Assembly (NCBI RefSeq): GCF_001456355.1
Contig: NZ_CP010271.1
Coordinates: forward strand, 3,968,001-4,032,000
Source of the DNA: Mycobacteroides saopaulense
Lineage (GTDB): Bacteria > Actinomycetota > Actinomycetes > Mycobacteriales > Mycobacteriaceae
DNA length: 64,000 nt
Direction of reading: 5' to 3'
The position numbers and the translations under genes were made by a program. A model generated the notes under the pieces. It saw only the letters and a program-made list of their open reading frames with translations, had not been told where the DNA came from and did not search any database. Below, one piece after another: positions 1-9,999 of this stretch (position 1 is the first letter of the stretch; the number at the start of each line of letters is the position of its first letter).

Positions 1-216
1 GCGGTGCGTGTGGCCGATGCCTATCGGCGGCGCGGGCTGGCGCGGCAGGTATGCCAGGTGCTGCTGGACTGGGGCGCCGGACACGGCGCGGCCCGTGCAT
101 ACGTCCAGGTGCGCGTCGAGAACGGTGCCGCACTGGCGCTCTATCCGACGCTGGGTTTCGCCGAGCAACACCGCTATCGGTATGCGCACATCAACGCTGT
201 CGGGCATGAAAAGTAG
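1..216 (+). CDS. GNAT-family N-acetyltransferase, C-terminal end (partial)
   Basis: This reading frame is open at the left window edge, so only the last 71 residues are visible. The text contains the acetyl-CoA pyrophosphate-binding signature of GNAT enzymes (RRRGLARQV, near the edge), followed by a typical final strand with ALYPTLGFAEQHRYRY, where the xLYxxxGF element is the family hallmark near the C-terminus. It stops 9 bases before xthA, in the same direction. In M. tuberculosis a GNAT gene (Rv0428c) also precedes xthA, so this is probably its orthologue. The substrate cannot be read from this fragment. Confidence 0.85.
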   Translation, partial: AVRVADAYRRRGLARQVCQVLLDWGAGHGAARAYVQVRVENGAALALYPTLGFAEQHRYRYAHINAVGHEK

Positions 217-225
217 GGTGACGTC

Positions 226-1026
226 ATGCGATTGGCCACCTGGAATGTGAACTCGATCCGTGCCCGTGCCGACCGGGTGATCTCCTGGCTGGAGCGCTCC
301 GGCACCGACGTGCTTGCCATGCAGGAGACCAAGTGCTCTGACAAGCAGTTCCCCATGCAGGCATTCACCGATGCCGGGTACGAGGTGGCGCATGTCGGGT
401 TGAGCCAGTGGAACGGGGTGGCCATCGCCTCGCGGGTGGGGCTCGATGATGTGACCGTCGGATTCGAGGGGCAGCCCGGATGGTCGTCGAGTGAGGATGT
501 CGCGGAAGCCGCCGAGGCCCGCGCGCTGGGCGCCACCTGCAATGGGGTGCGGGTGTGGAGCCTGTACGTCCCCAACGGCCGAACCCTGGAGGATCCGCAC
601 TATCAGTACAAACTGCGGTGGCTCTCGGCATTGCGCGACGAGGCTGCCGGCTGGCTCGCAGCCGATCCCTCGGCACAGGTGGCACTGGTGGGCGACTGGA
701 ACATCGCTCCCACCGACGACGACATCTGGAGCGTGGAGGCATACCAGGGCAGCACCCATGTCTCCGAGCCCGAGCGCACCGCGTTCACGGCGATGAACGA
801 CGCCGGATTCGCCGACGTGGTGCGGCCATTCACTCCCGGCCCCGGCGTGTACACCTACTGGGATTACACCCAGCTGAGCTTCCCCAAGAAGCGCGGCATG
901 CGCATCGACTTCGTGCTCGGCTCGCCGGAATTCGCCAAGCGGGTGGGTGACGCCCATATCGACCGCGAGGAGCGCAAGGGTAAGGGCGCGAGCGACCACG
1001 CCCCCGTGGTCGTCGACCTGGACTGA
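226..1026 (+). CDS. xthA: Exodeoxyribonuclease III (AP endonuclease)
   Basis: A 266-aa protein of the EEP (exonuclease-endonuclease-phosphatase) fold that cuts DNA 5' of abasic sites in base-excision repair and removes 3' blocks. Family motifs are intact: the N-terminal metal-site segment (WNVNSIRAR, W6-N7), the metal-binding glutamate in QETKCSD (E34), GDWNIAP (D157, N159) and the C-terminal catalytic SDH (256-258). Length is that expected for bacterial XthA. Its position directly after a GNAT gene matches the Rv0428c-Rv0427c order in M. tuberculosis. Cytoplasmic. Confidence 0.95.
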   Translation: MRLATWNVNSIRARADRVISWLERSGTDVLAMQETKCSDKQFPMQAFTDAGYEVAHVGLSQWNGVAIASRVGLDDVTVGFEGQPGWSSSEDVAEAAEARALGATCNGVRVWSLYVPNGRTLEDPHYQYKLRWLSALRDEAAGWLAADPSAQVALVGDWNIAPTDDDIWSVEAYQGSTHVSEPERTAFTAMNDAGFADVVRPFTPGPGVYTYWDYTQLSFPKKRGMRIDFVLGSPEFAKRVGDAHIDREERKGKGASDHAPVVVDLD

Positions 1027-1101
1027 CACCGACGCGAACCAGCACGCGGCAAATCCCGCCCGCGCTACCCTCAGAGAACTACTGATCGAGGGGGGTAGCG
1101 C

Positions 1102-2301
1102 ATGATGCGCCGGTTCCACGCATTGGCGATCGCTCTGACGCTCGTCATGACCGCCTGTACGTCACCGCCCGACGACATCGAGATCGTGACCAACGGGGAA
1201 ACACCGATGGGGCCGACGCCGTCGACCACCACCACGACGACAAAAGCGCGGCCCACGGTTCCACTGCCGCCTCCGACCGGCAACATCGGAGACGTCAAGC
1301 TGCGGCCACTTTTTTACGAAGCAATCCGGCTCTCCAGCTCGATTGTGGCGCCGACGATCGTCGACAGCCGGTTCAACGGCCCGGGTTGGCCGACTCTGCT
1401 CTATCGGCGGGACAAGGCCGAGGAACTGCTCGACTACGGATACGTGACCGGGGTGAGCATCTCGCGCGAGCCGGCCACTCCGAACAACGATGCCACCGCG
1501 CTGCTAGGAGCTACCGTCCGAGTCTTCAAAGACGACCCCTCCGCGGCAGCCGCAGCGGAGGCCCTGTTCAGCCTTCGCAACCAAAAGGACCCTGGAGACA
1601 CCAAACGCGTAGAAACCCTGGAGATTCCGGGCTTTCCGGAAGCCAAGGCGTATGCCACACACAAGAACTACGGCCAGGCTGTCTACGCGGAGGCCGTGGC
1701 CTATCTGCAACGCGGCCCACTCGTGGTGCGGGTGGACGTCAGCCAGCAACCCGACGCCGAGGGCGCCGAAATCCTGGCCCGCTACCTCACCCGGCAACTC
1801 CAGGAGCTGGAACACTTCACGCCCACTCCGATTGACCAATTGAGTACCCTCACATCACCTTTCGACCCCGATGGATCGCTACTCAAGCTCGTCACCGACA
1901 AGACCTCATTCAGCCCAAGTGGATCCGGCGCCGTCTTCGACGCGCACGGTGCGGCGCTGTTTCACACCGACATCCCGGCGTGGCTTGAGACTTATCGCGA
2001 GACCGGCGTAGAGAGGTTCATCGTCGAAGACAGCAGTCGAGTGACACGCGCCGGAGATGAGACCGGCGCCCAACGTCTACTGGATGCACTGTGGTCAGAG
2101 TTAATGGCCAGGAAGGACTACGGGCCGCTGAACGCGCCGTCCACCGTGCCGAACGCGGAATGCCGTCAGTACACATCGGGGACGGATGACGACCCGCTCT
2201 TGACATGCCTATTCCAGCAGGGGCGGTACGTCGCGTGGGTGCAGGGAGCAGTGTCGGTGATCGGCCAGCGGGTCCAGGATCAGCGGAACCGACTCGGCTA
2301 A
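1102..2301 (+). CDS. Putative lipoprotein of a mycobacterial family of unknown function
   Basis: A 399-aa protein with a lipoprotein signal peptide: basic start (MMRR), hydrophobic stretch, then an MTAC lipobox with Cys at about residue 17. A low-complexity Pro/Thr linker (a run of Thr near residues 41-45) separates the anchor from the globular part. The body resembles the large mycobacterial lipoprotein families annotated only as domains of unknown function (DUF7373-like, from memory). Two Cys residues near the C-terminus (in AECRQYTSG and LLTCLFQQG) could form a disulfide outside the cytoplasm. Function unknown. Confidence 0.75.
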   Translation: MMRRFHALAIALTLVMTACTSPPDDIEIVTNGETPMGPTPSTTTTTTKARPTVPLPPPTGNIGDVKLRPLFYEAIRLSSSIVAPTIVDSRFNGPGWPTLLYRRDKAEELLDYGYVTGVSISREPATPNNDATALLGATVRVFKDDPSAAAAAEALFSLRNQKDPGDTKRVETLEIPGFPEAKAYATHKNYGQAVYAEAVAYLQRGPLVVRVDVSQQPDAEGAEILARYLTRQLQELEHFTPTPIDQLSTLTSPFDPDGSLLKLVTDKTSFSPSGSGAVFDAHGAALFHTDIPAWLETYRETGVERFIVEDSSRVTRAGDETGAQRLLDALWSELMARKDYGPLNAPSTVPNAECRQYTSGTDDDPLLTCLFQQGRYVAWVQGAVSVIGQRVQDQRNRLG

Positions 2302-2333
2302 CAGAAACCAGCTGCGAACAACCGTCTCGCCGT

Positions 2334-2981
2334 ATGCTTCTGCGCATGGGTGGGGCCGATCCTGTCAGCGAACCTAACGAGCCAGAAAATCGCAGGTTCT
2401 TGGACCGCTATTCCCTGAAGCGGCTGCATCAGGTCGCGATCGTCGCGGTGTTGGCGACGACGGCCGCTTTCGGCGGGTTGGAAACGGCTGAGCCGATGAC
2501 GCCGGTGGCACTGGGGTCGAGCTACTCCAACGGCGTCTACACGATCACGCCGCATCGTGTCACCCAGGTCTGTGACCCATCACGTCTGCCCACCCGAAAC
2601 CAGTTGTTGTTGCAAAAGGCCGCCAAAGAGCGTCAGCTCGTGGCCCTGTTCGCGACCGTGGAGAACACCGCCGACTCGTCCGGGGTGGTGCTGCACGACC
2701 TCAAACCGAGCAACAACGCCGTATTCAGTCTCGCGGGGGACGATGTTCGAGATGAGGGTGCCTATGGGCCGTACGGCCTGGTGTCGGTGCTCCAGCCAGG
2801 AAAGGTCCAGGACGTGATCATCGTCTGGTCATTCCCGTTCGGGAGAGCACGGCCCGGAGATGACGTCACCATCAAGATGTCCGACTTCCAACGGGCTGCC
2901 GGGGTTGCCAACACCGTCACCACCTGGGGTGCCACCGGCCGTTACGGGGAGCTTCGCACCACCATCGGCAGGTGCGAGTGA
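2334..2981 (+). CDS. Membrane-anchored protein of unknown function, first of a three-gene set
   Basis: About 215 aa. I chose ATG 2334; ATG 2346 is an alternative and no clear Shine-Dalgarno decides. An upstream extension to 2205 would run through the preceding lipoprotein gene and is unlikely. A cytoplasmic N-terminus of about 30 residues is followed by one transmembrane helix (about 33-52) and an extracytoplasmic beta-rich domain with two Cys residues (VCDPSRL and the C-terminal GRCE). The pattern GVYTITPHRV ... QLVALFATVENTADSSGVV recalls immunoglobulin-like DUF4352-type domains, but this is an impression. Its stop overlaps the next start (TGATG), indicating co-translation. Confidence 0.6.
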   Translation: MLLRMGGADPVSEPNEPENRRFLDRYSLKRLHQVAIVAVLATTAAFGGLETAEPMTPVALGSSYSNGVYTITPHRVTQVCDPSRLPTRNQLLLQKAAKERQLVALFATVENTADSSGVVLHDLKPSNNAVFSLAGDDVRDEGAYGPYGLVSVLQPGKVQDVIIVWSFPFGRARPGDDVTIKMSDFQRAAGVANTVTTWGATGRYGELRTTIGRCE

Positions 2982-3565
2982 TGTGGCGAAATCGGGCCGC
3001 TGTTGCCGTCCAGGTGATTGCTTGCGCCCTGCTGCTCACGGGTTCGGCCTACCTGTATATGAACGTGCCGAAGCGCACCGATTCATATGCACCCCTCCTG
3101 GTCCACGGCACTGCGCCAGCGCCGACTGCCGGCCGCAATCTGTCGGTGACCGTCCATCGGGTGTTCTCGGCGCCCGAAGTTCGCGCGAAGTCTTCGGTGA
3201 GCGACTCCAGCATCGACACCTACCAGACCAAAGGCCGCTACATCGCGATCGATCTCTCCTATGAGACCGTCCGCATGCCCGACAGGATCGATTTGCAGCT
3301 CGAGGCCGACCACCTCAACATCGACCGGGAGAACTTCGCCGCCACCAAGGCCTTCGGCCAACCGGGTGTCAGCGTACGGAAGACATGGGTGTTCGACGTC
3401 CCCGCGCCTCCCAAGTCACTCAATCTTCTCGCAATCATCTTTCCGGATAATGAATTTCGCATGATGCAAGGCTGGGTGGACTCACAACTCCTGATCGCCA
3501 TTCCGCCAGAGATGATTCACGAGCAGCCGCTGATAACACTCGTGAACGAGAGGGTTGTTCCATGA
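2981..3565 (+). CDS. Membrane-anchored protein of unknown function, second of the set
   Basis: About 194 aa from ATG 2981, which overlaps the previous stop by one base. Upstream GTG codons at 2972 and 2978 are possible but the overlap favours the ATG. One N-terminal transmembrane segment (about residues 9-27), then an extracytoplasmic domain starting with NLSVTVHRVFSAPEV and GRYIAIDLSYETV. That spacing of alternating hydrophobic strands is like the upstream protein and DUF4352-like folds, so the pair may be diverged paralogues. No catalytic motif seen. Followed by an ATGA overlap with the third gene. Confidence 0.65.
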   Translation: MWRNRAAVAVQVIACALLLTGSAYLYMNVPKRTDSYAPLLVHGTAPAPTAGRNLSVTVHRVFSAPEVRAKSSVSDSSIDTYQTKGRYIAIDLSYETVRMPDRIDLQLEADHLNIDRENFAATKAFGQPGVSVRKTWVFDVPAPPKSLNLLAIIFPDNEFRMMQGWVDSQLLIAIPPEMIHEQPLITLVNERVVP

Positions 3566-4116
3566 GTAACTGGCTGCGGCGCAACATCATCGGAGTAATC
3601 CTGATGATCGTCGGGGTGCTCACTTTCGGCGTCACGGTGGGTTACCCGTCATGGAAAGAGAACCTCGGTGCCGATGTACCGGCCGCTACCGTGCCAGCTG
3701 GTGCCACGGTCAAGATCGATGGCGTGCTGTGGCGGATGCGGGCTCTGGACATGCCCAACCCCACGTACTCCAAATACGACGACCCGCAGCCATCCGGAAC
3801 CCGTCTTGTGGCGTTCGCATTCGACCGATCCAGGGACGGAAAACCAGCCGCTCTCGATAAGGGGTGGGCGATGTGTCGCGCCACATTTGTCGACCAGAGC
3901 TATCGCCACTGGTACGGGCAAATAGGGCTATTGCCGGGATCGGTGTCGGCATGGACACGGAAACAGGGCTACGACACCTGCAACACAGCCGGCGCATTTG
4001 CCGCCATCATGGTGGTGCCAGCGGACGCTGACATCACCGCGGTGGACGTCGAGTTCGCACCCGAAAAAGGCAGCGCCAAGAAATACCGCTTCGTGCGGTT
4101 CATGCCTCCGTCGTGA
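3562..4116 (+). CDS. Membrane-anchored protein of unknown function, third of the set
   Basis: A 184-aa protein whose ATG overlaps the upstream stop (ATGA). One transmembrane segment (about residues 8-27) is followed by an extracytoplasmic region with WRMRALDMPNP, an apparent surface loop and two Cys residues (MCRATFVD and DTCNTAG). It ends FVRFMPPS. The 3' end overlaps by 17 bases the 3' end of the convergent multi-pass gene. The three small proteins form one transcription unit and could assemble on the membrane, perhaps with the convergent partner. No known function. Confidence 0.65.
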   Translation: MSNWLRRNIIGVILMIVGVLTFGVTVGYPSWKENLGADVPAATVPAGATVKIDGVLWRMRALDMPNPTYSKYDDPQPSGTRLVAFAFDRSRDGKPAALDKGWAMCRATFVDQSYRHWYGQIGLLPGSVSAWTRKQGYDTCNTAGAFAAIMVVPADADITAVDVEFAPEKGSAKKYRFVRFMPPS

Positions 4117-5422
4117 CCAACGGCCGCGAAGCTCTTTCCACACAATGCCAATACATCGCCACCACAAGGCACGCCCGGAGCGGATCTATCAACGCGCCGA
4201 TGGCCACCCTGAGGGCCTCGCGATAGGACGCCCACCACATCCACTCATGCGGACCTAACAGCATGGCCACTGCACGCCACATGTATCCATCGGTCACGTA
4301 GACGTTGAAGTAGGCGCCATTGGGATCCAGGACCACGGTGCCCATGAACGCAAAGACAAAGAAACAGAACGTCACTGGTCCGGAATGCAATGTAAGCCGG
4401 AGGGTGTCTCGCAGTTGATCGGCTATGCCCAGCAAGCTTCGGAAGATTTCGGACGCACGCGTCTGCACGATGATCGGCAGCCGCTGCCAACGGGCCTTCG
4501 CCTCGAGGCCCGTCCGGCTCGCTATATCGGTGACACGCGAGCCTTGAAGTTCCCCGAACGCCGCCCGTCCCACGCCGGCCCAGGTGGTGTCAGGCCGAAC
4601 CGCATAGACGGTTCCCACGATGGCAATCCACGTCACCGCGAGTAACACCGCCAACACGGTCGGCCCCACTGCATCGGTGACCCTGTTCCACGCCTCGCCG
4701 AACCAGCCAAAATGTTCCAGCAGCCGCTCCTTCTGGTCGGTGTACCAGACGATAATCTTTCGCTCGGATATCCATTTCGGGCTTCCCACAAGACGATTCG
4801 TTGCCGCATTGAGTAACAAAACCACCCACAGGGCCTGTAGATAGACGGCCACCGGCTGAGTCCATGCGGGGAGTTTCTCCGCGTACTTGGTCAGGACACC
4901 CCGCGCCACGAACGCAACCAGTATCGCTAGATACGCCCGCCAGTCGCTGGGGGTCATGAACTCCTGGTACTGCGCCAAGGTCCTATCCGGGGCAAGACCA
5001 GAGTATTCGGCGTAGGCGAGGTCGGCATTCAACGATCCCAGGTACAACACGTAATCGGCCAAAATGAGCCGCCAGGCCGCGAAAAGCACGAACACCGGAA
5101 GAATTGCCTTGAGCACAATGCCCACGAAAGCCTGATATCGCGACTGACCCTCGGTGTTCTCATGGGTGAGGTCCGTTTCCCCACGCATCACCAGGTACAT
5201 CGAGATATAGGTGACGAGCCTGACCAGCACCGCCAACGGCATGATCAGGTCGCCCCAGAACCCGCCAACGTGCACACCCACGTAGACGGCCAACTTGAAC
5301 AACCAGTACCTGGCGAGCCAACCCACCAGCCAGATGCCGATCAGCCGTGGCCAGCAGCGCCACCACAAGGACCCGGTGCGGCGCAGCAGATCCACCGGAC
5401 CGCTCATCCCCCATGTTGCCAT
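4100..5422 (-). CDS. Multi-pass integral membrane protein of unknown function
   Basis: A 440-aa protein with roughly seven to eight hydrophobic segments (about residues 25-45, 50-75, 105-130, 160-180, 190-208, 250-275, 340-358 and near 410) separated by short loops. Tryptophan and aromatic content is high. No transporter, peptidase or glycosyltransferase signature was recognised. The start MATWGM is at 5422; the stop lies inside the end of the convergent three-gene set. The association of a polytopic protein with three single-pass proteins of the same cluster suggests an envelope complex, but that is inference only. Confidence 0.65.
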   Translation of the reverse strand: MATWGMSGPVDLLRRTGSLWWRCWPRLIGIWLVGWLARYWLFKLAVYVGVHVGGFWGDLIMPLAVLVRLVTYISMYLVMRGETDLTHENTEGQSRYQAFVGIVLKAILPVFVLFAAWRLILADYVLYLGSLNADLAYAEYSGLAPDRTLAQYQEFMTPSDWRAYLAILVAFVARGVLTKYAEKLPAWTQPVAVYLQALWVVLLLNAATNRLVGSPKWISERKIIVWYTDQKERLLEHFGWFGEAWNRVTDAVGPTVLAVLLAVTWIAIVGTVYAVRPDTTWAGVGRAAFGELQGSRVTDIASRTGLEAKARWQRLPIIVQTRASEIFRSLLGIADQLRDTLRLTLHSGPVTFCFFVFAFMGTVVLDPNGAYFNVYVTDGYMWRAVAMLLGPHEWMWWASYREALRVAIGALIDPLRACLVVAMYWHCVERASRPLVTTEA

Positions 5423-5440
5423 GGGCAGATAGTAGCTAGC

Positions 5441-7186
5441 TCACTCCTCAGCGTGGGCGTACTTGCCGCCCGCACCCAGTGAGGCGAGCGCCGCGACCGC
5501 CATCATCAGCGCGGCGGCGATGAAGACCACGACCAGGCCGGCATGGAACGGCTCGGTGATCAGATTCGGGAAGAACGACTGTCCGGTCAGTTCGGCGGTA
5601 TTGACACCCGGGTGGTCCAGAACCCCTGACGGGGCAAGCAATTCGCCGATCGGGTTGTACCCGAGGAACGCCGCGAACAGGCTGCCCACGGGCGGCATGG
5701 TGGACACCTCGGCGGCGGTGGCCGCCGGTACACCTTGCGCGGTCAACCCCGACTGCATCGCGGAGGGCATGGTGGCCGAAAGCCCGACGATCATGAGCGA
5801 GAAGAAGATTCCGATAGACAGTGAGCTGCCCGCGTTGAAGAACGTGCCGCGCACGCCCGAGGCCGCACCGCGCTGACGCGCCGGCACGCTGGACATGATG
5901 GCCGCGGTATTGGGCGCGGTGAAGATGGCCGACCCCAACCCGTTGAGGAAGATCAACGCCGCAAAAACCCAATAGTTGAAGTTCACCGGAATGGCGATGA
6001 GCGCCAGGAAGGTCACCGCCGACAACACCATGCCGCCGGTCGCGAAGGGCCGGGCTCCGTATCGGTCCGACAGCACCCCGGCGATCGGTCCGGCAACCAG
6101 GAAGCCAAGCGTCATGGGGAGCAAGAAGATTCCCGCCCACAAAGGTGTGGACTCATAGCTGTATCCGCGCAGCGGCAACCAGATGCCCTGTAGCCAGATG
6201 ATGAGCATGAACTGCAGGCCGCCGCGGCCCACGGATGCCAACAGATTGGCCAGGTTGCCCAGACCGAAGGCTCGGTTCTTGAACAGCCCGATATCGAGCA
6301 TCGGGTCGGCCACCCGGGTCTCGATCACGCAGAACAACACCAAGAGCGCGACTCCGGCGATCAGCGATCCGTAGACCAGCGGGTTACCCCAGCCGGTACT
6401 CGAATTGCCATAGGGCTGAATGCCGTACGTGATTCCCGTGAGCAGCACGGTGAGTCCCAGCGCCACGGTGACGGTGCCCGCCCAGTCCAGCCTTCCGGGT
6501 GTCGGCTGGTCTATCTCGATGAGCGACCGATACGACCAGACGGTGCCCAGCAGCCCCAACGGCACGCCCACCCAGAAGATGGCCCGCCAATCCCATTCCG
6601 AGAGCACCCCGCCGATCAGCAGCCCCAGGAAAGAGCCGGCCACCGCGGCCACCTGGTTGATGCCGAGCGCCAATCCACGTTGCGTGGACGGGAAGGCATC
6701 GGTGAGGATGGCCGACGAGTTGGCCATCAGCATGGCGCCGCCTATCCCCTGCACCACCCGCCACGCGATGAGCCACACCGCGCCACCGCCGTAGTGGAAC
6801 GGGTCGAAGGAGAGCACCACCGCGGCGACGGTGAACACCACGAATCCCATGTTGTAGATCCGGACTCGTCCGTACATATCGCCGAGACGGCCGAACAGCA
6901 CCACCAGAACGGCCGAGGCCAGCAGGTAACCCATGAGCATCCACAGCAGATAGCTCACGTTCCCGGCGGCCAGTGGGTTCAGCCCGATGCCGCGGAAGAT
7001 CGCGGGCAGCGAGATCAACACGATCGAGGAGTTGATGGTCGCGAGCAGCACTCCGAGCGTGGTGTTCGACAGTGCGACCCACTTGTAGTGCGGATGGTCG
7101 CGGTCCACAGCAAGGACACGAGGCCGCGGTCCGCTGTCTTTGATGTCCGCAGCTGTTTCGTCGGTCCGTGTCATCAAGTCAGTCAT
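5441..7186 (-). CDS. MFS drug-efflux-type transporter (DHA2-like, 14 TM)
   Basis: From ATG 7186 the product is 581 aa; longer upstream starts would run through a promoter-like region and lack MFS homology. About 50 residues of cytoplasmic N-terminus precede a first helix with WVALSNTTLGVLLATINSS, motif A-like GRLGDMYGR after helix 2, and motif C-like repeats in helix 5 (GINQVAAVAGSFLG). The length and two extra central helices fit the 14-TM DHA2 drug:H+ antiporters. A large loop with PVGSLFAAFLGYNPIGELL near residue 500 lies between the last helices. Substrate unknown. A GGGAA/TTCCC repeat flanks its likely -10. Confidence 0.85.
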   Translation of the reverse strand: MTDLMTRTDETAADIKDSGPRPRVLAVDRDHPHYKWVALSNTTLGVLLATINSSIVLISLPAIFRGIGLNPLAAGNVSYLLWMLMGYLLASAVLVVLFGRLGDMYGRVRIYNMGFVVFTVAAVVLSFDPFHYGGGAVWLIAWRVVQGIGGAMLMANSSAILTDAFPSTQRGLALGINQVAAVAGSFLGLLIGGVLSEWDWRAIFWVGVPLGLLGTVWSYRSLIEIDQPTPGRLDWAGTVTVALGLTVLLTGITYGIQPYGNSSTGWGNPLVYGSLIAGVALLVLFCVIETRVADPMLDIGLFKNRAFGLGNLANLLASVGRGGLQFMLIIWLQGIWLPLRGYSYESTPLWAGIFLLPMTLGFLVAGPIAGVLSDRYGARPFATGGMVLSAVTFLALIAIPVNFNYWVFAALIFLNGLGSAIFTAPNTAAIMSSVPARQRGAASGVRGTFFNAGSSLSIGIFFSLMIVGLSATMPSAMQSGLTAQGVPAATAAEVSTMPPVGSLFAAFLGYNPIGELLAPSGVLDHPGVNTAELTGQSFFPNLITEPFHAGLVVVFIAAALMMAVAALASLGAGGKYAHAEE

Positions 7187-7269
7187 CGTCACCCTTGTTG
7201 CGCGTTTCTCCCCGACGCGGGCAGCTCCGACCGGCCGTCTCTGGATACCACCGTGCACAACTTTAGCAA

Positions 7270-7285
7270 GGGAAACTATATTCCC
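7270..7285 (-). promoter_or_regulatory. Candidate -10 of the MFS gene inside a GGGAA/TTCCC inverted repeat
   Basis: On the minus strand the hexamer TATAGT (7280 to 7275) matches a sigma-A -10 and is flanked on each side by perfect 5-bp inverted arms GGGAA and TTCCC. It lies about 90 bases upstream of the MFS start at 7186. The overlap of repeat and -10 would suit a repressor operator. No clear -35 was found at the expected distance. Confidence 0.4.
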
Positions 7286-7379
7286 AAAACCGCCGGCCCG
7301 CCGTCTGTCATGTCGAACTGACGATGCAATCTCCCCGTCACGTGCCACCCGGTAGGGCGGGCCGAGGTAGCGTGGCCAG

Positions 7380-7395
7380 TGTTCGTCAACGAACA
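7380..7395. promoter_or_regulatory. 16-bp perfect palindrome upstream of the thiC riboswitch
   Basis: TGTTCGTCAACGAACA has perfect 7-bp arms around a CA centre. It lies 17 bases before the TPP riboswitch and just after a possible -10 (TAGCGT, 7368-7373), so it may sit at the 5' end of the thiC transcript as a hairpin or act as an operator. The arms run GTTCG...CGAAC, the reverse order of the mycobacterial SOS box, so LexA binding is not implied. Confidence 0.5.
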
Positions 7396-7411
7396 GCCCC
7401 ACAACACAAAA

Positions 7412-9134
<1,723 letters not shown>

Positions 9135-9141
9135 GCAGCGT

Positions 9142-9990
9142 ATGAGTTCCATATTCCTGCCCCTCTCGGAGCCGGGCGTCACCCCGGTGCGGGCGATGAC
9201 CATCGCCGGGTCCGACTCCGGGGGCGGAGCGGGCATTCAAGCCGACATGCGCACCATGGCGCTGCTGGGGGTGCACGGGTGCGTGGCGGTTACCGCCGTG
9301 ACTGTGCAGAACTCGGTGGGCGTCAAGGATTTCCACGAGATACCGCCGCCCGTCGTGGCCGCGCAGATGGAGGCGGTGATCACCGACATCGGCATCCAGG
9401 CCGCCAAGACCGGGATGCTGGCCTCGGCCCCAATCATCGAGGCCATCGCCGACACGTGGCGCGCACTTGAGATGGCGGCGCCCTTGGTGGTCGATCCCGT
9501 CTGCGCATCCATGCACGGAGACCCACTGCTACACCCGAGCGCGCTGGACGCGCTACGCACACAGCTGTTTCCGTTGGCGACGCTCGTCACCCCGAACCTG
9601 GACGAGGTGCGTCTGCTGGTGGACGTGGACGTCGTCGACGAGGAGTCACAGCGGGAGGCGGCCCGGAGACTCCACGCTCTCGGCCCGCAGTGGGCCCTGG
9701 TGAAGGGCGGGCACCTGCGATCCAGTGACACCAGCACCGATCTACTCTTCGACGGCACCGAGTTTCACTACTTTCCCGTCGAGCGGGTGGACACCGGACA
9801 CGATCACGGCGCCGGGGACACCCTCGCGGCATCCGTCAGTTGCGCGCTGGCACATGGACTTTCCGTCATCGAAGCCGTCGCGTTCGGAAAACGATGGATC
9901 ACCGAATGCCTCAAGGCCGCCTACCCGTTGGGGCACGGCCACGGCCCGGTATCGGCCCTGTTCAGGCTGCACTCGCACGACGAGCCTTAG
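9142..9990 (+). CDS. thiD: Hydroxymethylpyrimidine/phosphomethylpyrimidine kinase ThiD
   Basis: About 282 aa from ATG 9142, 7 bases after thiC. ThiD phosphorylates HMP and then HMP-P to the pyrophosphate for coupling by ThiE. The N-terminal ribokinase-fold signature AGSDSGGGAGIQAD, the MLAS/DPVCAS segment and the C-terminal ATP/anion-hole region HDHGAGDTLAASVS are visible. In Escherichia coli ThiD the last motif carries a catalytic Cys (GTGC); here it is GAGD, as in ribokinases. From memory other actinobacterial ThiD proteins share this, so it is probably functional. A much longer upstream frame overlaps thiC and is a shadow. Confidence 0.95.
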   Translation: MSSIFLPLSEPGVTPVRAMTIAGSDSGGGAGIQADMRTMALLGVHGCVAVTAVTVQNSVGVKDFHEIPPPVVAAQMEAVITDIGIQAAKTGMLASAPIIEAIADTWRALEMAAPLVVDPVCASMHGDPLLHPSALDALRTQLFPLATLVTPNLDEVRLLVDVDVVDEESQREAARRLHALGPQWALVKGGHLRSSDTSTDLLFDGTEFHYFPVERVDTGHDHGAGDTLAASVSCALAHGLSVIEAVAFGKRWITECLKAAYPLGHGHGPVSALFRLHSHDEP

Positions 9991-9999
9991 GCTGGCTGG

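Noticed and set aside
2205..2333. Longer N-terminus for the 2334 gene
   Set aside because: It would overlap the lipoprotein gene by about 100 bases and adds Arg/Pro-rich shadow-like sequence before the membrane helix.
7380..7395. SOS box
   Set aside because: Mycobacterial LexA sites read CGAAC...GTTCG; here the half-sites are in the opposite order.
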